A DNA stretch of 64,000 nt. It comes from Candidatus Zixiibacteriota bacterium. GTDB lineage: Bacteria; Desulfobacterota; Binatia; UBA9968. The notes beneath the pieces were generated by a model. That model was not told the origin of the DNA, did no database searches, and saw only the letters and a program-made list of their open reading frames with translations. Below are positions 1-8,978 of this stretch, piece after piece. A program made the position numbers and the translations under genes. Every line of letters starts with the position of its first letter. The first letter of the stretch is position 1. Location of the stretch: positions 62,001 to 126,000 of the forward strand of contig DATLYW010000033.1 in assembly GCA_035574315.1 (NCBI GenBank), in the 5' to 3' direction.

Positions 1-20
1 CCGCAGTCCTGACACGAACC

Positions 21-1106
21 CTAGTGGGCTATCTTGACGTCGAAGATCTCGCGGAACAGCTTGATGTAGTGCTTGTATTTGGGGCCGAAGGCTTCCGGGG
101 TCATTACCGAGGGATTCTCGACCGCCAGCTCCGGATACTTGGGTCTGGCGTTCGCGAGAATCGATACTCTCGCGTACTTCTGCAACGCTGCCTGCCCTTT
201 TTCGGACAGGGCCCAGTCGTAAAAGAGGGCGGCTGAAAAAGGATTGGGGGCTGCTTTCGCCAACATCATCGGATACGGTTTGATGATGTGCGGTTTCAGC
301 AGCACAAAGCCGAGAGGCGCCCCCGCCGCCTTCATGCCGTAACCGGTCTCGCCGTAAACCTTTGGAGCGATCTCCACCTCGCCGGCAGCCAAAAGCTGGA
401 GTTGAAGGCGGTGGCCGCGGCGAAAATGAATCTCCTGTTTTGCCAGCTTCCGGCCGTACTCGACGGCTCTTGATTCTCCCCAGGCTTCGGCAAGCATCCC
501 GAACCAGTCGGTCGCCGCCACATCCAGGATGAGCTTTCCTTTCCACTTCGGATTCAACAGATCCTCGTAGCCCCTGGGGACCTGCTGCGCGCTCACCAGA
601 TTCGTGTTGTAACCCAGCGCCATGGTGCTGTAGGTCAGGGACGTCCAGTATCCCTTGGGGTCGTAGTAGCCTTTTTTCACCTCCGCGGCGTAGGGAGAGA
701 GATAGCGATCGACGATGCCGGCGTTCAGCAACTCGTACGCCTCGTCGGGCGATATCTCGATGAGATCGGCCTTCAGCGCCTTGGCTCGGAGCTCCGTGAA
801 GATCCTCACCATGATCGCATCGCGCCCCGCCCTCAGGTAGTTGACCTTTATAAATGGATACTGTTTCTGGAACTCCGACACCAATGGCTGCCCCTCGCTG
901 ACGGCGAGAACGAAATACAGATTGAGCTGCCCCTCTTTCTTCGCTCCTTCGACCAGCGCCTTTTCTCTTTCGCGTCCCGCCAGAGACAGCACGGGACGGA
1001 GGCGTTCGCCGGCCGTACCTTCCTGAGCGAGCGTGGCTCCGGCGCCTGCGAGGACTCCGGCGCCGGACATCAGCAGGAGGAAAAAAAACCTGTGGAAAAG
1101 CTTCAC
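21..1106 (-). CDS. Extracellular solute-binding protein, Fe3+-type
   Basis: Periplasmic binding protein of 361 residues in the class II (Fe3+/AfuA-like) fold, expected to capture a small ligand for an ABC importer. The mature part opens with a lysine-rich helix (EGAKKEGQLNLYF) followed by the EFQKQYPFIKV strand, both typical of this family, and later has the LLNPKWKGK motif. Residues 1-28 form a signal peptide (KLFHRFFFLLLMSG, hydrophobic core, AxA-like cleavage at ATLAQ). I chose the GTG at 1106 because it follows an AAGGAGG ribosome site and begins the signal peptide; an in-frame ATG far upstream adds 85 unlikely residues. It is the last gene of the etf operon, 64 bp after another binding protein. 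No permease or ATPase is nearby. The ligand is unknown. Confidence 0.85.
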   Translation of the reverse strand: MKLFHRFFFLLLMSGAGVLAGAGATLAQEGTAGERLRPVLSLAGREREKALVEGAKKEGQLNLYFVLAVSEGQPLVSEFQKQYPFIKVNYLRAGRDAIMVRIFTELRAKALKADLIEISPDEAYELLNAGIVDRYLSPYAAEVKKGYYDPKGYWTSLTYSTMALGYNTNLVSAQQVPRGYEDLLNPKWKGKLILDVAATDWFGMLAEAWGESRAVEYGRKLAKQEIHFRRGHRLQLQLLAAGEVEIAPKVYGETGYGMKAAGAPLGFVLLKPHIIKPYPMMLAKAAPNPFSAALFYDWALSEKGQAALQKYARVSILANARPKYPELAVENPSVMTPEAFGPKYKHYIKLFREIFDVKIAH

Positions 1107-1170
1107 CGCCCCCTCCTTTCTTGGATGCCGGATAGCGCATGCATGTTGCGACTCGATCCCTTGCACGGAC

Positions 1171-2205
1171 CTACCGCCCCCTGGAGACGCTGCCGACGAA
1201 TCCCGACCTTTCGAGATCGGCCACCAGGCTCGCATCCAGGACCGACTCCGGCCGGACGGTCTGGAGCTTGGGGTTGAGCGAGGCGAGAACCTCGTGAAGG
1301 ATCTTGATCCCGTCCACGTTGGGGTAAGGCACGCGGTCGTAGGATTCCACGACCGCGGCATACGCTTCCTCCGCGGCGGCGGCGCTGTCGAGGCGCAGGT
1401 TCGCCGCGATGATCTTGAGGACAGCCGGTTTGTTCGCGGGATCGAGCACGAAGGCGATCGCCTCGATGAGCCCCTTGAGATAGGCCTCCACGACCGGGCG
1501 CCTGGTCGCGATGGTTCGGCGGGTCGTCGCGAGCGCCGTCTGCGACAGGATCAGGCCGGAGCCCTTCAGGTTGAGAAGCATCGTGTAGCCCTTGGCCGCG
1601 TACATGTCCCCGACCGAGCCGTTCAGAGGCGAAGCGTCCACCTGCCTGGTTTCGAGCGCCGCCCGGCGATTGATCTCGGTTCCAGGGATGGTGATGAACG
1701 AGATTCTCGCGCGGTTGGGGTCGATGCCGAGCTTGCGAAGGGACAGCAGGGCCACCACGTGCGATACGGATCCGGGGCCGCTGATCGCCACACGCTTGCC
1801 GTGCAGGTCCTCCGGTTTGCGGACCTCGGGCCGGCCGACGAACCTGTAGTTGAGGCGCTGAACCAGGTTGGCGATTCCCACCACGTCGGCCGCACCGGAA
1901 GCGGCGTTGAGGAGGTGGCCGGGACCGATGATCGCCACGTCGATTTCCCGGGCGAGCAGGGCGGCCACCGTGACCGCCGAGCGCGGCATCAGGATGAACC
2001 GGCTCTCCAGGCCGTATTTGCGGAAAAGGTCCCTGTCCTTCGCCACCCACAGCGCAGCGACGCTCTCGCTGGTGATGCTCGACGCGTAGTAGCTCTGGGT
2101 CAGGCCCGACTCCGCCGCTCCCGGCTCGCCGCGCCCCAGGAAAAAAACGCCGGAGACGGAGAACGCCAGAGCCAGCGACCCGATCCTCCCTCGCGTGCGT
2201 TTCAT
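1171..2205 (-). CDS. ABC transporter substrate-binding protein, NMT1/TauA-like
   Basis: Periplasmic binding protein of 344 residues in the NMT1/THI5/SsuA superfamily. Signs are the ESVAALWVAKD segment, then AREIDVAIIGPGHLL, and the two-lobe layout with a short hinge. Residues 1-30 look like a signal peptide (LALAFSVSGVFFLG). The ATG at 2205 overlaps the etfA stop by 4 bp (ATGA) and has a GGAGG site inside etfA, so translation is probably coupled. Known relatives bind taurine, sulfonates, pyrimidines or aromatic acids. Its position directly after the ETF genes suggests it delivers the substrate of the dehydrogenase encoded upstream; that is inference. No membrane components are adjacent. Confidence 0.85.
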   Translation of the reverse strand: MKRTRGRIGSLALAFSVSGVFFLGRGEPGAAESGLTQSYYASSITSESVAALWVAKDRDLFRKYGLESRFILMPRSAVTVAALLAREIDVAIIGPGHLLNAASGAADVVGIANLVQRLNYRFVGRPEVRKPEDLHGKRVAISGPGSVSHVVALLSLRKLGIDPNRARISFITIPGTEINRRAALETRQVDASPLNGSVGDMYAAKGYTMLLNLKGSGLILSQTALATTRRTIATRRPVVEAYLKGLIEAIAFVLDPANKPAVLKIIAANLRLDSAAAAEEAYAAVVESYDRVPYPNVDGIKILHEVLASLNPKLQTVRPESVLDASLVADLERSGFVGSVSRGR

Positions 2206-3194
2206 CGCTTTGCCTCCTTCTTCGCTTCTTTCGTGAGAGCAGGCACGATCTCGTGAAGATCGCCGACGACACCGTAGTGAGCCACCTGGAAGATGGGCGC
2301 GTTCGCGTCCTTGTTGATGGCGATGATCCGCCCCGACTCGATCATCCCCGAAAGATGCTGGCTCGCTCCCGAGATGCCGCAAGCGATGTAGACCTTCGGA
2401 GCCACGCTTTTCCCGGAGGCGCCCACCTGCCGGTCACGCGGGAGCCAGCCGACGTCGACGACAGGCCGGGAGCAGGCCATGACTCCTCCCAGAGCCTCCG
2501 CGAGCTCTTCGATGATGGGGATTTTTTCCCTGCCACCCAGTCCCCGGCCCACGGAAACGATCACCTCGGCGCGGGAAATGTCCACCTCGGCCGCCGGCTC
2601 CTCCACGATTTCCAGCGTCCTGCCGCCGCGGGGAACGCCGTCGAGGGCGATCTCGACTCGCTCGATCTCCGCGACGCGCGCGCGGGGCGGCACCGGGGGC
2701 GTCGGCGCTTTCTGGAGCGCCACCACGAAGAGCTCGCCTTCCTCCAGGGCGATCTCGGCGTGGAAGGTGCCGTCGAACAGCGGGCGGGTGACCGTCACGA
2801 AGCCGCCTCGCGGCTGCAGATCGATGCAGTTCGTCATCGCCGTCGATCCGAGCCGGGCCGCCACGGCGGGAGCCAGCTCCATGCCGGCCAGAGAGTAGCC
2901 GATCAGGATCAGGCATGGGCGCGTTCGCGCGGCGACCTCGCAGACCACGTGGGCGTGGAGCTCGGCTCCCGCATCTTTCAACGCCGGATCGTCGACCACG
3001 AGGATTCCGTCCGCGCCTTTGTCACTGAGCCCTTCGGCGACCGGGCCCGTCCCGCACCCCGCGACGAGAAGCGAAAGGCGCGCGCCGAGCCCGTCGGCGA
3101 GCGATCGCCCTTTGGCGAGCATCTGATAAGTGATCGTTTCCGCCCGGCCGCCGCGGTGTTCCGCGACGACGAGGATATCGCGCCCCGCGCTCAC
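2202..3194 (-). CDS. etfA: Electron transfer flavoprotein alpha subunit
   Basis: EtfA, 330 residues, the FAD-carrying subunit of the soluble heterodimer that takes electrons from flavin dehydrogenases. The C-terminal FAD domain is clear: [13 protein letters not shown] around residue 210, then the [25 protein letters not shown] stretch and [16 protein letters not shown], all hallmark EtfA motifs. It starts at GTG overlapping the etfB stop by 4 bp and ends overlapping the next gene by 4 bp, so these genes form a tightly coupled operon. Together with the membrane oxidoreductase encoded at 5501-7480 it should deliver electrons to quinone. Confidence 0.95.
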   Translation of the reverse strand: MSAGRDILVVAEHRGGRAETITYQMLAKGRSLADGLGARLSLLVAGCGTGPVAEGLSDKGADGILVVDDPALKDAGAELHAHVVCEVAARTRPCLILIGYSLAGMELAPAVAARLGSTAMTNCIDLQPRGGFVTVTRPLFDGTFHAEIALEEGELFVVALQKAPTPPVPPRARVAEIERVEIALDGVPRGGRTLEIVEEPAAEVDISRAEVIVSVGRGLGGREKIPIIEELAEALGGVMACSRPVVDVGWLPRDRQVGASGKSVAPKVYIACGISGASQHLSGMIESGRIIAINKDANAPIFQVAHYGVVGDLHEIVPALTKEAKKEAKR

Positions 3195-3955
3195 AAAGCC
3201 TCCTTGATCCTGGCCAGCAGCGCCGCCGCGACCGTTTCCGGGGTTCCGTCGAGCAGCTCGACCCGAGAGGTGCGCCGGGGCTGGAAAACCTCCACGAAGC
3301 GGTAGCCACGCGGCACGAGCTCGTCCGGCTCCACGCCGAGGTCGGCGAGGGAGAGCGAGCGGACCGGCTGCTGTCGCGCCCGCATCATCCTCGCGGGCGG
3401 AACGTAGGTGAGCGGCTGAATGCCGGTCTGCACGCAGAGAAGCGCCGGGAGGGGAAGCTCCGCGCGCGCGTAGCGGCCTCCGCCCAGCTCCTTGCGGACC
3501 CGGACGGCGCCGGCAGTAACCTCGACGTCCACGACGGCGTACGCGAACGGGATGCCGAGCCGATGGGCGATGGCGATACCGACCTGTCCGGCAAGTGTGT
3601 CGCGCGACTGGGCTCCGGTAAGAATCAGGTCATAGTCGAGCTTCCCGAGCGCGGCGGCCAGAACCCGGGCGGTACCCCGCGGGTCGTGAGCGACGGCGTC
3701 GACGCGCACGGCCCGGTCGGCGCCCTTGGCGAGCGCCACGTACTGGACATCGAGAGCCGTGATCGGCCCCATCGTGAGGGCGGTGACCTCGCCGCCGTGC
3801 GCTCGCTTGAGGGCGAGCGCTTCCTCGAGCGCGGATTCATCGCACTCGTTCATCGCCAGGAACTGCCCCTCGTAACGCAGTGCTTTTCCGCCGGGCTCGA
3901 TCGCGACCCCGGTGACCACTCCGGGCACCGCCTTGCAACAGACGACGATCTTCAC
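3191..3955 (-). CDS. etfB: Electron transfer flavoprotein beta subunit
   Basis: EtfB, 254 residues, the AMP-binding partner of EtfA. The N-terminal start MKIVVCCKAVPG is typical of the family, as are the NECDESALEEALALK segment and the AKGADRAVRV run. The signature region near residue 180 (PLPALLCVQTGIQPLTYVP) is close to the usual P-A-L-L-T-V form. It lies 18 bp after the flavoprotein gene and overlaps etfA by 4 bp. Nothing in the sequence indicates a bifurcating ETF; I treat it as an ordinary electron carrier for the adjacent dehydrogenase. Confidence 0.95.
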   Translation of the reverse strand: MKIVVCCKAVPGVVTGVAIEPGGKALRYEGQFLAMNECDESALEEALALKRAHGGEVTALTMGPITALDVQYVALAKGADRAVRVDAVAHDPRGTARVLAAALGKLDYDLILTGAQSRDTLAGQVGIAIAHRLGIPFAYAVVDVEVTAGAVRVRKELGGGRYARAELPLPALLCVQTGIQPLTYVPPARMMRARQQPVRSLSLADLGVEPDELVPRGYRFVEVFQPRRTSRVELLDGTPETVAAALLARIKEAL

Positions 3956-3973
3956 TTTCCGACTCCTGGACGG

Positions 3974-5467
3974 TCAGTCGCCCGCCGCGTTTCTCCCGGC
4001 GATGCGCCCGGTCACGGCTCCCCGCATGAGACCGCCGCCGCTCGGGTAATTGTAGTAGAAGAAGCCGGCGGTCAGCTCGCCGGCCGCGTAGAGACCCGGG
4101 ATGGGCCGGTCGAGGCGGTTCAGCACCTGGCAGCGCGTGTCGATCTTCAAGCCGCCGAAGGTGAACGTAAGGCCACACGTGGCGGCATAGGCCACGAACG
4201 GCGGTGTGTCGATCTTTTGCGCCCAGTTGCTCTTGGGCGGATAGATGCCGCGAGTTCCCTTCCCGTCGCGGATCACCTCGTCGAACGGTCGGTCCTCCAT
4301 GACGGCCCGGTTGAATTCCTCGACGGTCTGGACGAGCGTGTTCGGATCGATCTCGAGCTTCTCGGCGAGCTCCGGGATGGAGTCGGCGATGACCGGCGTG
4401 GCGCCGTCGTAGAGCTGGCGCGCCAGAGGCTCCTTGACCTTCTCGTCGAAGATCTGGTACGCGATCCCGCCCGGCTGCTTGAGGATTTCCGCGCCCGTCT
4501 TGGCGTAGGTGAAGGCGTGGAAGTCCTCTCCCTCGTCGACGAAGCGCCGCCCTTCGCTGTTGACCATGATGCCGAGGGTCCAGCCGTAGCGATGCGTCCG
4601 ATAGCGACGGTTGACCGGATCGAGAAAGCCCCCCTCGTAGTCGCCGGCGTCGGCGTCGATCGGCGTCGCGTGGCTCCCGCTCCAGTGGCCGAAAGGCTGG
4701 GCGCCGATGGCGAGCGCCATCTGGATGCCGTCGCCGGTGTCGTATCGCGTTCCTCGCAGCTTCGCCAGATCCCAGCCGCTTCCCAGGTACTGGGCGCGCA
4801 GGGCGGGATTCGCCTGAAAACCGCCGCACGCGAGGACCACCCCCTTGCAGCGGAACTCTACGAGACCTTCGGGAGTTTGAGCCACCACGCCGCGGACCGC
4901 GTTCTTGTCGTCCGTCACGAGGCGGACCGCCGCGTGCTCGTAGCGGACCTCGATCCCCTTGCTCTGGAGGATCCGGTACCACATATCCACCAGCCCGGCG
5001 CCTCCGTCCTTGGAATGAATGAAGCTGCTCCCGTGGTGCCACCGCTTTCGCCCTCCCTCCGGCTTGGCGGCGCTGTACAGGATCTCCCACTGGATGCCGG
5101 TTTCCCGCATCCACTTGACCGTGGGATACGACTCGTTCACCAGGAGCGCGGCGAGCTCCGGCACCGCCCGGCCGCGCGTGACGCGCATGATGTCGGAATA
5201 AAAATCATCTTTCGTGTAGGGAGGAAGGTCGATGGTCGCCCATTCGCTCTCCGGCACGTGCGGCAGCAGGGGTTTTACGTCGGGAATCCCGTTGTGGTAA
5301 TGGCGGAACTGGGCGCCGTGGCTGAACCAGGTGTTGCCCCCCCGTTTTTTTTCTGGAGCTTTTTCCAGCACGATCACCCTGGCTCCCGCTTCGTGAGCGG
5401 ACGCGGCCGCCGCCTGCGCGGCGTTCCCCAGTCCGACGACAATCACATCGCAATCGAACGCGGCCAT
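3974..5467 (-). CDS. FAD-dependent dehydrogenase, TcuA/fumarate-reductase flavoprotein family
   Basis: Flavoprotein of 497 residues in the FAD_binding_2 family. The dinucleotide fold is at the start (VIVVGLGNAAQAAAA, with Ala in place of the third Gly), followed by the ribose-binding VIVLEKAP and the GGNTW loop seen in tricarballylate dehydrogenase TcuA. The C-terminal signature (TFTFGGLKIDTRCQVL, then PGLYAAGELTAGFFYYNYPSGGGL) closes the FAD site. Known relatives oxidise tricarballylate, succinate-like acids or steroids. In Salmonella, TcuA is re-oxidised by the membrane protein TcuB; here the gene lies between a membrane Fe-S quinone reductase and etfBA, so electrons probably pass through ETF. 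The substrate is not determinable. A GGAGGAGAAG ribosome site precedes the ATG. Confidence 0.85.
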   Translation of the reverse strand: MAAFDCDVIVVGLGNAAQAAAASAHEAGARVIVLEKAPEKKRGGNTWFSHGAQFRHYHNGIPDVKPLLPHVPESEWATIDLPPYTKDDFYSDIMRVTRGRAVPELAALLVNESYPTVKWMRETGIQWEILYSAAKPEGGRKRWHHGSSFIHSKDGGAGLVDMWYRILQSKGIEVRYEHAAVRLVTDDKNAVRGVVAQTPEGLVEFRCKGVVLACGGFQANPALRAQYLGSGWDLAKLRGTRYDTGDGIQMALAIGAQPFGHWSGSHATPIDADAGDYEGGFLDPVNRRYRTHRYGWTLGIMVNSEGRRFVDEGEDFHAFTYAKTGAEILKQPGGIAYQIFDEKVKEPLARQLYDGATPVIADSIPELAEKLEIDPNTLVQTVEEFNRAVMEDRPFDEVIRDGKGTRGIYPPKSNWAQKIDTPPFVAYAATCGLTFTFGGLKIDTRCQVLNRLDRPIPGLYAAGELTAGFFYYNYPSGGGLMRGAVTGRIAGRNAAGD

Positions 5468-5500
5468 GACTCTTCTCCTCCCTCGTTTTGTTGCCGACCG

Positions 5501-7480
5501 TCAAGCCTGGTTTGCCGCCTCCAGGAGCTCGGCGATGTCGGCGACCTTGACGTCGCGAGCGTTCCCGGCGGCCTTGATCCCGTCTTCGAGCATCGTCATA
5601 CAGAAAGGGCAGGCCACGCCGACGATACCGGCCCCGGTCTGAAGGGCCTGACCGGCCCGCTCGTTGTTGATCCGTGCGCCGGTTTCGTCGGCCCACATCA
5701 AGCCTCCCCCTGCGCCGCAGCAGAAACTCCTCTCGCGCCGCTGCTCCATCTCGGCGATTCCCGAAGCGGACATCGTCTCGATCACCGCGCGGGGCTCGTC
5801 GTAGATGTCGTTGTAGCGGCCGAGATAACACGGGTCGTGGTAGGTGACTTTCGCATCGCTCTTCTGCGGGGCGCGCAGCCTTCCCTCTCGGAGGAGCTCC
5901 GCCAGCATCTCGCTGTGGTGGCGGACCTCGAAGGAGCCGCCGAGCCGCGGATAGTCGTTTTTCAGCGCGTTGAAGCAATGCGGGCAGGCGGTAACGATCC
6001 GCTTGACGCCGTGGGACTTGAGGATCTCGATGTTCCGCTGGGCCAGGGTCCGGAACAGGTATTCGTTGCCGATGCGCCGGGCGGGATCGCCCGAGCAAGA
6101 CTCCCGCTCCCCGAGAACCGCAAAATCGACGCCGGCCCTGCGGAGCAGGCGGGCGAGGGCGCGTGCAGTCTTTTGCTGCCGCACGTTCATCGCCGCGGAG
6201 CAGCCGACCCAGTAGAGGGTTTCGGCCCGATCGCCCTCCGAGAGGACTCGCAGATCCAGCCCCTCGCACCATTCCAGGCGGGATGCGGAAAGCCCCGCGT
6301 ACGGGTGGCCGCGCGACTCCAGGCTGCGCAGCGCCTGCTCCATCGGTCCCGGCAACCGCCCTTCTTCCATGACCAGATAGCGCCGCATGTCGATGATCTT
6401 GGGTACGTGCTCGACGAACACCGGACACTGCTCCATGCACGCCATACAGGTCGTGCAGGACCACAGCGTCTCCTCCCGGACGGCGCCTCCGACCAGAGGG
6501 GTCGGGTTTCCTTCTTCGGGCGGCCGGGAGTCCGGCGCATGCAGGTGGCGCCGCAGGTCCAGGACAATAGCCTTGGGCGAGAGCGGCTTGCCGGTGGCAT
6601 AGGCCGGGCAGGCGTCCTGGCAGCGGCCGCATTCGGTGCAGGCGTCGAGATCGAGGAGGTCCTTCCAGGTGAACTGATCCAGCCGGCTTACGCCGTAGCT
6701 CGGCGCCTCCATGTCGATCGTCTTGAGGCGGGCGCCTTTGGGCTCCAGCGACCGCAGATAGATGTTGGCCGCGGCAGCGAAGACGTGAAACAGCTTCGAG
6801 TAGGGAAGCCACGCGATGAACGCGAGCACCGCCACGAGATGGAACCACCAGAGGAAGCCGTGCAGCGGGCGAAGCGCCCCGGCCGGCAGCAGAGCCGCGA
6901 GCAATCTGCCCGTGGCCAGACCGACCGGAGACCAGTCTCCCCAGGGGTCACCCGTCACGACGATGCGCAAGCCTTCGACCGCAAAGCCGGTCAGCAGGAT
7001 CAGCACGATCCCGCTCAGGATGACGGCGTCCTGCCACGTGCTGCCGAGACTTGCGGGCCGCGCCACGTAACGGCGGCAGACGGCCATCAGGCACCCGGCG
7101 ATCGCCAGCGCTCCGAACAAATCGAGGGTGAGCGACTGGAAGTAGAGATAAAAACGGCCCTGCATGATGCGCCAGCCCAGATCTTCGTGGACCATGACGA
7201 CCACGGTGCCGATGAACAGGACGAAAAACCCGAAGAAGAGAAGCGCGTGGAAGACGCCGGCATAGCGGCGGCGCAAGAGCGCCGCGTGACCGAAGCCGTA
7301 GAGAAGCAATCCTTGCAGCCGCTCGCCGGCGGCATCGAAGCGCGCCTCGGGTCTGCCCCGTCGCCAGAGGCGGAAGCGGCGGCGAATGCCCCACGCGCAG
7401 ATGAGCAACGCTGCAATCAGCAGAACGTACATCGGCCAGGCCCTGCCGACGTTCCAGTACACTTCGCGCGTCGGGATCAT
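5501..7480 (-). CDS. Membrane ETF:quinone oxidoreductase-like Fe-S protein (EMO/EtfD type)
   Basis: Membrane protein of 659 residues joining a NarI-like cytochrome b part to a heterodisulfide-reductase-like part. Hydrophobic helices lie near residues 15-30, 75-97, 117-135, 152-168 and 205-225. Two ferredoxin clusters follow: Cys 281/284/287/291 and Cys 342/345/348/352. The C-terminal half carries two CCG domains, one with a CSGDPA variant and one with RSFCCGAGGGLMW. Proteins of this shape (EtfD, EMO) pass electrons from ETF to membrane quinones. It is the first gene of the operon with a dehydrogenase and etfBA, which fits that role. ATG at 7480 is preferred over TTG at 7489; neither has a strong ribosome site. 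Confidence 0.85.
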   Translation of the reverse strand: MIPTREVYWNVGRAWPMYVLLIAALLICAWGIRRRFRLWRRGRPEARFDAAGERLQGLLLYGFGHAALLRRRYAGVFHALLFFGFFVLFIGTVVVMVHEDLGWRIMQGRFYLYFQSLTLDLFGALAIAGCLMAVCRRYVARPASLGSTWQDAVILSGIVLILLTGFAVEGLRIVVTGDPWGDWSPVGLATGRLLAALLPAGALRPLHGFLWWFHLVAVLAFIAWLPYSKLFHVFAAAANIYLRSLEPKGARLKTIDMEAPSYGVSRLDQFTWKDLLDLDACTECGRCQDACPAYATGKPLSPKAIVLDLRRHLHAPDSRPPEEGNPTPLVGGAVREETLWSCTTCMACMEQCPVFVEHVPKIIDMRRYLVMEEGRLPGPMEQALRSLESRGHPYAGLSASRLEWCEGLDLRVLSEGDRAETLYWVGCSAAMNVRQQKTARALARLLRRAGVDFAVLGERESCSGDPARRIGNEYLFRTLAQRNIEILKSHGVKRIVTACPHCFNALKNDYPRLGGSFEVRHHSEMLAELLREGRLRAPQKSDAKVTYHDPCYLGRYNDIYDEPRAVIETMSASGIAEMEQRRERSFCCGAGGGLMWADETGARINNERAGQALQTGAGIVGVACPFCMTMLEDGIKAAGNARDVKVADIAELLEAANQA

Positions 7481-7567
7481 GGCGAGCAAGCCGCGGGCGG
7501 GGATGCCCGGGCGCAGGATAATCTACTGCGGGCGGGGAAGGCTGTCTAATGGTATTTTTTCATGGCT

Positions 7568-7589
7568 GTTATAGCGCTTGCGTTATAAC
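7568..7589. promoter_or_regulatory. 22-bp palindrome, probable LysR operator
   Basis: A near-perfect inverted repeat with arms beginning GTTATA and ending TATAAC; ten pairs with one G/T mismatch around a TT centre. It lies in the divergent gap, 87 bp before the ETF-oxidoreductase start and 89 bp before the LysR start. LysR regulators usually bind such T-N11-A dyads between themselves and their target operon. Confidence 0.6.
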
Positions 7590-7678
7590 CGGCCGGCTCC
7601 CATCTGTTGTTTTCCGGTCGGCGCCGGCCTATATTCGGGCCGCGGAAACCTCCCGCCGCGGGGGAAGGACGGAGAACG

Positions 7679-8725
7679 GTGGTAGACCTGGACCATCTCC
7701 TGGTTTTCACGACCGTAGCGAGACACCGGAACATCAGCCGGGCGGCGGAGGAGCTCCATATCAGCCAGCCTGCCGTTACCAAGCAGCTCAAGCGCCTGGA
7801 AGAGAGCTACCGGGCGAATTTCTACAAGAAGGGGGGCCGGGGCGTGGAGTTGACGCCCGCCGGACGGGTCTTTCTCAACTATGCGAGGGCCGCCTTGCGG
7901 CAGCACGAGAGGCTCAAAGAACGGCTTCTGGCCGCGGGACCTCAAAGCAGGCCCGAGTCGCTCACGGTCGGCGCCAGTCAGAGCCCTTCGCTGGCGCTTT
8001 TGCTTTCAAGGCTCACGGCCTTCAAGAAACGTCGGCCTCACGTCCAGGTGAGCCTCAGGACCAACAATCGCACCATCATCGAGAAGCAGGTGGAAAACGC
8101 GGAAGTGGACGTGGCGGTCGTCAACAAGCCTCCCTCCTCCAGGTCGCTGGCGGCGGAGCCCTACCTCGAAGAACCGTTCGTCGCCTTCGTTTCGAGCAGG
8201 CATCCGCTGGCGAGGAAAAGACGGCCGAGCCTGAAGGATTTTGCCCGTGTGCCCCTCGTCGTGCGGGAGGGAAAAGGAGGAAAAGAGACGAGCGAACAGA
8301 TCCTGGCGGGCCTCAGAAGGGCCGGCTTGAACTGTGAGATCGGCATCCGGTGCGAGTCGCCCGAAGCGGTGAAGATGGCGGTGAAAAGGAGGCTCGGGCT
8401 GGGTATCCTGTACAAGAGCACGGTGGAGCCGGATATCAGGGAAGGGGTGTTCAGGAGAGTTCACCTGCCGGGACTGAACCTGATCGGCAAGAGCTTCATC
8501 GTCTACCACAGGCAGAGACCGCTGTCGCCGCATGCCCGCGAATTCCTCGCTCTGCTACGCAAGGACCACGAAGAGTTGCCGCAGTCCAAAGTCGCCGGGG
8601 CGGCGTCCGGGCTGAAAGCGGCCGAGCGCGGTGACGGGCCGCCGCCCGTCGCGGCTCAACCGTACGGGATCGCCGATCACGAAGTCGCGCGTGCCGCGCT
8701 GCGGGCGCTGTCGCGACGATGGTGA
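7679..8725 (+). CDS. LysR-family transcriptional regulator
   Basis: DNA-binding regulator of 348 residues. The N-terminal winged helix-turn-helix is plain (LLVFTTVARHRNISRAAEELHISQPAVTKQLKRLE in segments), with the usual effector-binding domain after about residue 90. I place the start at GTG 7679, 8 bases after a GGAGAA site, because the family begins a few residues before the first helix; an earlier ATG at 7607 would add 24 atypical residues and cover the palindrome's flank. It is divergent from the etf operon, so it most likely controls that operon and itself. The last 40 residues are a proline- and alanine-rich tail of no known function. Confidence 0.9.
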   Translation: MVDLDHLLVFTTVARHRNISRAAEELHISQPAVTKQLKRLEESYRANFYKKGGRGVELTPAGRVFLNYARAALRQHERLKERLLAAGPQSRPESLTVGASQSPSLALLLSRLTAFKKRRPHVQVSLRTNNRTIIEKQVENAEVDVAVVNKPPSSRSLAAEPYLEEPFVAFVSSRHPLARKRRPSLKDFARVPLVVREGKGGKETSEQILAGLRRAGLNCEIGIRCESPEAVKMAVKRRLGLGILYKSTVEPDIREGVFRRVHLPGLNLIGKSFIVYHRQRPLSPHAREFLALLRKDHEELPQSKVAGAASGLKAAERGDGPPPVAAQPYGIADHEVARAALRALSRRW

Positions 8726-8737
8726 GGGGTTGAACCG

Positions 8738-8905
8738 TTACACCCGGCCGCTCAGCTCGCGGATGCCCGGTCGAGCGGCGCAGCGCGCGCAGCAGTAGAA
8801 AACACCGTCCGCCTCGACGGTAGCCGATCACTTTGCAGCCGCAGCGGCTGCACTCCGGAGCGAGCGCGTGGCGATGGCTTGCTTCCGGAGGCGCCGGCGG
8901 ATTGG
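8738..8905 (-). pseudogene. Frameshifted small Cys-rich zinc/metallothionein-like protein
   Basis: On the minus strand one frame encodes ECSRCGCKVIGY (about 8850-8815) and a second, reached by a single-base shift, encodes VEADGVFYCCARCAARPG and ends at TAA 8738. Joined, they read like the small two-knuckle Cys proteins with CxxCxC then YCCxxCA. No convincing start codon lies upstream in the first frame. It is either a decayed gene or a sequencing indel; the left boundary given is approximate. Confidence 0.35.
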
Positions 8906-8978
8906 CGGCGCCAACTTTCCTGTGATAGAAGGGGGCGGTCTCGCAGAGCGCAAGAAATCACGAGAGGAGCCTTTGACC

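Noticed and set aside
3563-7549. A 1328-codon open frame on the plus strand opposite the flavoprotein and Fe-S genes
   Set aside because: It has no recognisable domain, is Arg/Gly/Asp-rich like other antisense frames in GC-rich DNA, and lies fully opposite well-supported genes.
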